DNA from: Candidatus Poribacteria bacterium
GTDB lineage: Bacteria; Poribacteria; WGA-4E; WGA-3G
Assembly (NCBI GenBank): GCA_009842375.1
Contig: VYFM01000598.1
Location: 1-6,829, forward strand
DNA length: 6,829 nucleotides
Reading direction: 5' to 3'
A program made the position numbers and the translations under genes. A model generated the notes under the pieces. It worked only from the letters and a program-made list of their open reading frames with translations, was not told where the DNA came from and did no database searches. Positions within the stretch are counted from its first letter, which is position 1, and each line of letters starts with the position of its first letter. Of this stretch, positions 1 to 4,665 are shown one piece after another.

Positions 1-18
1 CTCTCTATCTCCTCTCCT

Positions 19-43
19 ACCGCCCCGCGGCGGTTTCTCTCTC
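19..43 (+). terminator. Terminator-like GC hairpin with pyrimidine tail
   Basis: A perfect 6-bp inverted repeat, ACCGCC (19-24) and GGCGGT (29-34), encloses a 4-base loop and runs into TTTCTCTCT. This has the form of a rho-independent terminator for a rightward gene lying left of the window. The tail is T-rich but broken by C, and the flanks are generally CT-rich, so it could be a low-complexity coincidence. Confidence 0.35.
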
Positions 44-52
44 ACACCCGAC

Positions 53-88
53 GCATCGTTGATGCATGGCGTGCCATGACTGGTCATG
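53..88. repeat. Cluster of three inverted repeats with CATG every 10 bp
   Basis: GCATC (53-57) pairs with GATGC (61-65). CATGGC (65-70) pairs with GCCATG (73-78), and CATGAC (75-80) pairs with GTCATG (83-88). CATG therefore begins at 65, 75 and 85, one helical turn apart, placing the same half-site on one face of the DNA. This is the geometry expected for cooperative binding of small dimeric DNA-binding proteins such as RHH proteins. Which protein binds is inference. Confidence 0.5.
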
Positions 89-207
89 CCTGCCATTGTC
101 CGCGCCACTCCGACATCTCTCATACCCCTGCGCAGGCCTGTCGTGCCGGGAGAACTTGCCCAGTTTGCCGTCACCGACAATGCCTTGATTTTGCTGGATT
201 CTATGAG

Positions 208-230
208 CCGTGACGTCACGGTGGCCACCG
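208..230. repeat. Two overlapping perfect palindromes, centres 10 bp apart
   Basis: Positions 208-221 form a perfect 14-bp palindrome with core TGACGTCA. Positions 219-230 form a perfect 12-bp palindrome with core TGGCCA. They share three bases, and their centres (214.5 and 224.5) are 10 bp apart. The TGACGTCA core recurs at 286-293. Likely a protein-binding site; the protein is unknown. Confidence 0.5.
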
Positions 231-326
231 AAATCCATATGGAATGTCCCGTGGTGGCCCCGGTTTTCAGGCGATACCACCGGATTGACGTCAGGGCTGG
301 TGATCCTCGAATCCGTGGTTCAGGAC

Positions 327-347
327 AGTCAACATCTTCTGTTGACT
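327..347. repeat. 8-bp-arm inverted repeat
   Basis: AGTCAACA (327-334) and TGTTGACT (340-347) are perfect complements around a 5-base spacer TCTTC. No T-run follows in either direction, so a terminator is unlikely. An operator or a cruciform-forming site is more plausible. The arms again carry GTCA/TGAC, as at 75-88 and 208-221. Confidence 0.45.
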
Positions 348-392
348 ATGGAAATCATCATCCATCGGACACAGGCACAACACGCGAGAGGC

Positions 393-419
393 TTGAAAGA
401 TCCACGAATCGAATACAAT
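393..419 (+). promoter_or_regulatory. Candidate sigma70-type promoter for the RHH gene
   Basis: TTGAAA (393-398) resembles a -35 box and TACAAT (414-419) a -10 box, each one mismatch from consensus. The 15-base spacing is shorter than the usual 17. Transcription from here would give a leader of roughly 70 bases carrying the repeat array at 455-478. Assigned by eye only. Confidence 0.25.
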
Positions 420-454
420 CCCGGCAAGTTACAGTCCCAGAAAACCCGGTTCAG

Positions 455-478
455 GCATGTTCCAGCATGTTCTGGAAC
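455..478 (+). promoter_or_regulatory. Candidate RHH operator just upstream of the RHH gene
   Basis: GCATGTTC occurs twice as a direct repeat (455-462 and 465-472) with a 10-bp period. An overlapping inverted repeat pairs GTTCCAG (459-465) with CTGGAAC (472-478). The array ends 20 bases before the ATG at 499. Autoregulatory RHH proteins typically bind short repeats of this spacing near their own promoter, so self-repression by the downstream gene is the simplest reading. Binding itself is inference. Confidence 0.45.
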
Positions 479-498
479 CGCCAGCAGCAGAAGAAAAC

Positions 499-804
499 AT
501 GACAGACACCACCGAAATGACGGTAAAGAAGACGGTTCGTGTACGGCCCGAGCAATGGGAATTGATTGAGCAGGCGGCAAAGGGAACCCGCTTGACCGCC
601 AATCAACTGGTCATTGAACTTGCCGTAGAGGCCCTGGAACGCCGCAAGATGTTCAGCCGAGAAGCTGAAATCCGTGTGGCCCGGGCTTCCCTGTTCACCG
701 CGCAGACCATCGCCCGTGATCTGGTCGCCAGTGGGCGGGAGAAGGAAATCCAGGAAATCCGGGATTTCATTTCCACCATCGTCCCCGATCCTGACACTGA
801 CTGA
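499..804 (+). CDS. Small ribbon-helix-helix DNA-binding protein
   Basis: Predicted 101-residue cytoplasmic DNA-binding protein. Residues 7-17 (MTVKKTVRVRP) form a basic beta-strand, and residues 18-50 read as two helices (EQWELIEQAAKG, then TANQLVIELAVEALERR). This is the ribbon-helix-helix layout of CopG/Arc and MobC-like proteins. Residues 54-92 look like a further long, charged helix that could mediate oligomerisation or partner contact, and the tail is acidic (PDPDTD). The ATG at 499 is chosen because an in-frame ATG at 457 would add 14 unrelated residues and put the start inside the repeat array. The ribosome binding site is weak (AGAAGAAA). Similar proteins occur on mobile elements, so a plasmid accessory, mobilisation or partition role is possible, but no relaxase or ParA gene is visible. 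RHH fold fairly sure; biological role unsure. Confidence 0.7.
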   Translation: MTDTTEMTVKKTVRVRPEQWELIEQAAKGTRLTANQLVIELAVEALERRKMFSREAEIRVARASLFTAQTIARDLVASGREKEIQEIRDFISTIVPDPDTD

Positions 805-961
805 ACCGTCGCAAGTCCGGCCGGTTTTCCTGGACCCCCGGAGAAAATTCCTCGATATTATGCTCCATGACCCTGACCCGGACTGATCGAATCCGTCATG
901 GTGTCTGTCTTCTCGCAACCCTGAAGCGGCATCAAGTGCTGAACGAGAGGGGTAAGAGGAA

Positions 962-1003
962 ATGGCAAAATCGTCGAAGAAGGACACAAATTGCACAAGC
1001 TGA
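962..1003 (+). pseudogene. 13-codon aborted reading frame with strong ribosome binding site
   Basis: A purine-rich Shine-Dalgarno-like stretch (GAGGGGTAAGAGGA, 947-960) sits directly before ATG at 962. The frame reads MAKSSKKDTNCTS and stops at 1001-1003. The lysine- and serine-rich start resembles the N-terminus of an ordinary small basic protein, so this may be the 5' remnant of a gene cut off when the following segment arrived. It could instead be a leader peptide, or chance. No matching continuation was seen in the other frames. The rest of 805-1094 holds no gene. It includes a short palindrome, CCGGCCGG, at 817-824, followed by TTTT, which might act as a weak terminator for the RHH gene. 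Confidence 0.25.
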
Positions 1004-1094
1004 TACAAACTCCATCTCATGATCAAAATATGTAGACTATCCGGCTTTCAAAGTACGAACTCCCGAATGGGTACTGAGAACGGTAAGACTTGCG

Positions 1095-1790
1095 ATGTCC
1101 GATCAACTGGATAAAGACTGGCGCGACCGTGCCGCGCTCATTATAAAATTTCCTGCAAGCCTTGTGCCGCTTGTTGGCGGCCCGCTTGCCGAGTTGATTA
1201 CCGAAACCATTCCTCGACTACGTCAAGAACGCATCGTAGAGTATCTTCGTGAACTTAATACACGGCTAGAGAATCTTCAAAAAGAGGTGGTCAAGATGGC
1301 ATTGGAGGATGCCGAGAAAGTCGACCTGATCGAATCCGGCGGGCATCTGGCAGCACGTGCAACGTCACCGGTCCGAATTGGGAGAATAGCGGAGATTGTG
1401 TTTCGTGGCTTGACGAATAACGAGGTGAATTTTGTTCGACGAAAACGGCTGCTCGGATTATTCGAGGAAATCGACGATGACGAATTTCTTATTCTCAATG
1501 CTTACGGACAATCGTATGGCGGTGACGGCTCACAAGCATGGGAAAATATCGACCGACCTCCACCGGCTGTCCTCGGATCATCTGCAGATGAACTCGATGA
1601 TGCGAAACTATATGATTTGGGCACAGAGAATTTGCTGAGGCTTGGGCTTTTGGAAAAAAATTATGGTCATGTGAAGAGAGGTGAATACCCTCCGTTCGAT
1701 CCACAATCCGATGGCTTCAAATCCCGAATAGGCATCTCGTATGTTGGCCGTATGCTGTTGAAGGAAGCTGGTATAAATTTGCAATTCTAA
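1095..1790 (+). CDS. Hypothetical protein, possible SIR2-neighbour defence component
   Basis: Function not recognised; 231 residues. Visible features in order: a hydrophobic, glycine/proline-rich segment at residues 14-40 (LIIKFPASLVPLVGGPLAEL...), which is too short and too broken for a confident membrane span; a charged helical, coiled-coil-like stretch at about 41-80 (RLRQERIVEYLRELNTRLENL); a helical middle to about 135; and a loop rich in G, P and D at 138-170. A C-terminal segment, 171-228 (LYDLGTENLLRLGLL...GISYVGRMLLKEAGI), reads like a small winged-helix. The N-terminal PLVGGPLAELI...R.ERI pattern is, from memory, common in uncharacterised proteins of defence islands. No catalytic motif is evident. 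The ATG at 1095 has only a weak GGTAAG upstream. The coding sequence is locally AT-rich (25 of 60 bases G/C at both 1441-1500 and 1621-1680), which suggests acquisition. It precedes the SIR2 gene on the same strand, but 326 bases away, so co-transcription is uncertain. Confidence 0.7.
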   Translation: MSDQLDKDWRDRAALIIKFPASLVPLVGGPLAELITETIPRLRQERIVEYLRELNTRLENLQKEVVKMALEDAEKVDLIESGGHLAARATSPVRIGRIAEIVFRGLTNNEVNFVRRKRLLGLFEEIDDDEFLILNAYGQSYGGDGSQAWENIDRPPPAVLGSSADELDDAKLYDLGTENLLRLGLLEKNYGHVKRGEYPPFDPQSDGFKSRIGISYVGRMLLKEAGINLQF

Positions 1791-2116
1791 TCTGGGCATC
1801 TAAAGAAAGGGTGCCGCGAAGAATTCATCGTCCTCACCGAGAACTACTCCGGATCCCGGGGCTGTACGGTTCCGAGGATCGAGGAATGTGTCGAAAGCAG
1901 TGGTAACCGCCACCGAGATCAGCAACATGAAGGCTGGATTCTTCGCCGGTCGTTCTAAAAGGTACGGGACACCAAGCTCCGCTGCTGGGGAGTATTTCAG
2001 GGAAATAAGGCCTACCCAAGTTCAACCATACCGCCTGGATTGAACGCTACTGGCACCGCGGGAAAGGGCCCGGAAAACCACCCGCAGGGAATCGACGAAT
2101 CTGAAAAACCTTATCC
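1791..2116. other. 326-base intergenic region
   Basis: No gene recognised. Frames on both strands are short and lack ribosome binding sites, including a 38-codon frame at 1927-2043 (+) and a 63-codon frame at 1834-2025 (-). The one feature of note is an inverted repeat, GTTCAA (2020-2025) with TTGAAC (2040-2045), about 70 bases before the SIR2 start, which could be a regulator site for that gene. No convincing -35/-10 pair and no clear terminator after 1790 were found. The GC level is higher than in the preceding gene, so this may be leftover sequence from an earlier insertion. Confidence 0.4.
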
Positions 2117-3910
2117 ATGACCGAAGTTACCATTGACCATCTTACGCGAATTTCATTCTCGATCTACGAGAACAGGGGCGTTTACGCCCTGCTGGTCGGT
2201 TCAGGCCTGTCCCGTGCGGCGGAGATTCCAACCGGTTGGGAGATCACCGTCGATCTGATCCGTCGTGTGGCCATGGCGCAGGGTGAAAAGGAGCAGCCTG
2301 ATTGGGTTGCCTGGTATCGGGAAAGAACTGGAAAGGAGCCCGATTATTCGGACCTGGTGGGTGAACTTGGATTGTCACGAGACGAACGTCGTTCGATACT
2401 GCACAATTATATCGAACCTTCTGCTGAAGATCGCGAAGAAGGCCGCAAGCTTCCCACTGAGGCTCACTATGCCATCGCAGACCTGGTGCAGTCAGGATAT
2501 GTGCGTGTGATCATCACAACGAACTTCGACAGGCTGCTGGAAAGCGCATTACGTGAAAAGGGTGTAGAACCTACGGTAGTGGCATCCCCGGATATGCTCA
2601 AGGGCGCGGAGCCCCTAATCCATTCAGATTGTTTCCTGTTCAAGTTGCATGGCGATTACAAGGATCCCCGGATTCTCAACACGCAGGCAGAACTTTCGAA
2701 ATACCCGCGAAAGTATGATTTGCTTCTCGATCGCATCTTCGACGAGCATGGATTGATTGTTTGCGGCTGGTCCGGAGAATGGGATCACGGCTTGCGTGCA
2801 GCGATCATGCGTAGCCCCTCCAGACGGTATTCCATGTTCTGGGCATGTCGCGGGGAACCCGGAGAGCTGGCAAAGGAATTGATTTCACACAGGGGCGGAG
2901 TGACGGTGCCCATCACGGATGCCGATCATTTTCTTGGGGAAGTCCGTAATCGCATACAAATACTTGCACAAACGTACCGCCAAAATCCACAAAGCATCGA
3001 TCTTCTCGTCAACAGCACCAAGCGGTACCTTGGAAAACCAGAATACCGCATCCAACTGGATGAACTTTTTGCATCTGAAGCCAGCTTGCTTGTGGATATG
3101 CTGAATGCGGCCAATCTGACCGCACAGGGAAATTGGAATCGAGAGGAATTCCGACGCAGAGTGGCGATTTATGAAGCGGCCAGCGAATCACTTGCACGCA
3201 TGCTTGGTGTGCTTGGTCGCTGGGGAGATGAAAGTGAATTCACGTTGGTGATGAATATCATTCGCCTCGTGTGCAGTCATGCCAATGAAGAGATGTCTGG
3301 AGTCACATCCTGGCTCGACTTGCGCTCATATCCTGCGGTATTGCTGGTAACTGCATATGGGACTGGACTCGTTCATGCCACGCGCTGGGGCACCCTGCGC
3401 CGTTTCCTGTCATCGGAAATTGAAAGAGGTGTCAACGAGAAACCTCGTCGTATCGTTGAAAGCCTCTTTCTTTCGTCTTGGGGTGGAGGAGGTAATGACT
3501 ATTGGCGGGGAATTCAAGGACTGGAGAACCGCAAGACTGCACTGAGTGATCATCTTTGTGGGCTGTTTGAGAAATGGGGTGACAGCTATCTCGGGGTTGT
3601 ACCTGATTTCGAACAGCTATATGAAACATGGGAAATCCTGGGAATGCTGATTTACTGTGAGCGCTATAGTGTGGAAGAGCTTCATCCCGAATCTCCTGAC
3701 GACGCCTTGAGAGGCTTTACATGGGCCCCCGTGGGCCGTGTCGGGTGGGATGAAGCGACCTGCCGCAAGGTTATGCGACAAATAGAGAGCAGTGAATTCA
3801 AGCAGGAACTACTGGAATCCGGATTTGGCAAAGGACAAAACGAACATCTGGAAGCGGCAATCGGGTATTTCCGGAGGATTTCCGCAAGAATGCAGTGGAT
3901 GCATTTTTAG
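2117..3910 (+). CDS. SIR2-domain protein, predicted anti-phage NADase effector
   Basis: 597 residues. The N-terminal part (about 20-285) is a SIR2-like Rossmann domain. The nucleotide loop GSGLSRAAEIPTGWE is at 28-42, TTNFDRLLE at 134-142 with the conserved N136 and D138, KLHGD at 176-180 with the catalytic-position H178, and CGWSGEWD at 216-223. No Cys4 zinc site of classical deacetylase sirtuins is apparent. Bacterial SIR2 domains of this type (ThsA, DSR2, SIR2-HerA, SIR2-Argonaute systems) cleave NAD+ during phage infection, so NAD+ depletion is the inferred activity. Residues 290-597 are predicted mostly helical, with a pattern around 386-420 (LRSYPAVLLVTAYGTGL) resembling sensor or scaffold regions of other defence proteins. 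No ATPase, TIR or protease motif was seen, so this half is probably the sensor or oligomerisation part. The ATG at 2117 follows an in-frame stop four codons upstream; its ribosome binding site is weak. SIR2 assignment firm; defence role inferred. Confidence 0.88.
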   Translation: MTEVTIDHLTRISFSIYENRGVYALLVGSGLSRAAEIPTGWEITVDLIRRVAMAQGEKEQPDWVAWYRERTGKEPDYSDLVGELGLSRDERRSILHNYIEPSAEDREEGRKLPTEAHYAIADLVQSGYVRVIITTNFDRLLESALREKGVEPTVVASPDMLKGAEPLIHSDCFLFKLHGDYKDPRILNTQAELSKYPRKYDLLLDRIFDEHGLIVCGWSGEWDHGLRAAIMRSPSRRYSMFWACRGEPGELAKELISHRGGVTVPITDADHFLGEVRNRIQILAQTYRQNPQSIDLLVNSTKRYLGKPEYRIQLDELFASEASLLVDMLNAANLTAQGNWNREEFRRRVAIYEAASESLARMLGVLGRWGDESEFTLVMNIIRLVCSHANEEMSGVTSWLDLRSYPAVLLVTAYGTGLVHATRWGTLRRFLSSEIERGVNEKPRRIVESLFLSSWGGGGNDYWRGIQGLENRKTALSDHLCGLFEKWGDSYLGVVPDFEQLYETWEILGMLIYCERYSVEELHPESPDDALRGFTWAPVGRVGWDEATCRKVMRQIESSEFKQELLESGFGKGQNEHLEAAIGYFRRISARMQWMHF

Positions 3911-3927
3911 TGATTTGATTATCCAAC

Positions 3928-4665
3928 TCACGATCTTGCCGCCTCTGCAGCCACATGTCCGGCAAGCCCGGCTACGAATGTGCGCAGGCCGGTTATCTCC
4001 GCCATTTCGGAATAGTTTCCATCGACAGAAGCCGATCGTGGTGAGATCAGGATCGATGCCGCAGTGTACAGATTTTCCTGAACCAGCTTGCGGCACAGAA
4101 TATTGTAGCGCTCCGCATACGAGGCGCCCTTGAATTCCTCGAAAATCGGGAAATGCGGGGAGGAATCCTTGACAGGCGACCGCGATGCCGGTGCGTCTTC
4201 CAGCAACATCAGCCAGCCGACGAACGGACGCACCTGTTCGCCGAACGCCCCTTCCCGGTAGGCTGTCCAAAAGTCATGGGCGGTGCCGATGGCTTCTTCC
4301 GACCGGTTGTTGAAATTATTGCCGAACGACGGCCCCACCTGGCTCTTGAATTCGAGCGCGGCAACCAGGCGGCCCTGATCGATCACTAGGAGATCCCACA
4401 GCTTGGTGGGCCGAAAGTAACCCGGCAAGGTCAGTACGCGGCGCTGTTGATGGATCTCTGCATGCTCCAGTCCATTCGCCTGCACGATATCGATCACCAG
4501 AGCGATGAATTCATCCATATTCTTGCCGGCCGTGACTCCGGCGCGCTCACCCTGATCGGTCTTTCCTGCCTCAGATTGTTTTTGTCGTGCTCTCTCCCGA
4601 CTGCCCCAAAACTGCTTTACTGCTTCTCGGGCTTTCAGCTCATAATCTGCTAGATCAATTGCCAT
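3928..4665 (-). CDS. Type II restriction endonuclease, PaeR7I/XhoI family
   Basis: 245 residues, matching in length and style the PaeR7I/XhoI endonucleases (R.PaeR7I about 246 from memory). The family cuts unmethylated CTCGAG in foreign DNA after the first C. The PD-(D/E)XK core is visible: W90-D91 in TKLWDLLVI, then E105-F106-K107 in AALEFKSQVG, giving D91, E105 and K107 as metal and catalytic residues. The following GNNFNNRSEEAIGTA (115-129) is a family hallmark. The N-terminal half is rich in charged residues and includes ERAGVTAGKNMDEF (40-53). The gene starts 11 nt inside the end of the methyltransferase gene, with a GAGGGG ribosome binding site (4674-4669) within the methyltransferase sequence, 3 nt from ATG. 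The enzyme would therefore be made after and alongside its protective partner. Appears intact. Specificity is inferred from family resemblance. Confidence 0.93.
   Translation of the reverse strand: MAIDLADYELKAREAVKQFWGSRERARQKQSEAGKTDQGERAGVTAGKNMDEFIALVIDIVQANGLEHAEIHQQRRVLTLPGYFRPTKLWDLLVIDQGRLVAALEFKSQVGPSFGNNFNNRSEEAIGTAHDFWTAYREGAFGEQVRPFVGWLMLLEDAPASRSPVKDSSPHFPIFEEFKGASYAERYNILCRKLVQENLYTAASILISPRSASVDGNYSEMAEITGLRTFVAGLAGHVAAEAARS

Larger units (their letters stand above)
1..498. other. Gene-free, palindrome-rich leader region
   Basis: No reading frame here looks like a protein. The longest ones (86-502 on + and 17-280 on -) have no recognisable domain and no ribosome binding site, and they run through the palindromes. 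What the region does hold is structure: GCATC/GATGC at 53-65, CATG arrays at 65-88, a 10-bp palindrome at 127-136 (CCTGCGCAGG), overlapping palindromes at 208-230, a second TGACGTCA at 286-293 (first at 211-218), an 8-bp-arm inverted repeat at 327-347, and a repeat array at 455-478. GGTTCAGG occurs twice (317-324, 448-455). Inference: a regulatory, partition-like or transfer-origin-like site associated with the adjacent RHH protein. An ordinary long promoter region cannot be excluded. Confidence 0.5.

Noticed and set aside
86..502. 138-residue open frame on the + strand
   Set aside because: It has no ribosome binding site or recognisable domain, runs through the palindromes at 208-230 and 327-347, and its C-terminal part is low-quality sequence. 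Kept as non-coding, though not strictly excluded.
307..896. TCGAATCCGT at 307-316 and again at 887-896, considered as possible attachment-site repeats
   Set aside because: Only 10 bases match and the flanks diverge. No integrase gene is present, so chance or minor repetition is more likely.
451..1026. 191-residue open frame on the - strand
   Set aside because: It lies antisense across the RHH gene and the spacer, shows no domain, and is a typical shadow frame.
1927..2043. 38-codon frame in the spacer before the SIR2 gene
   Set aside because: No ribosome binding site and no recognisable sequence pattern; length is within chance.
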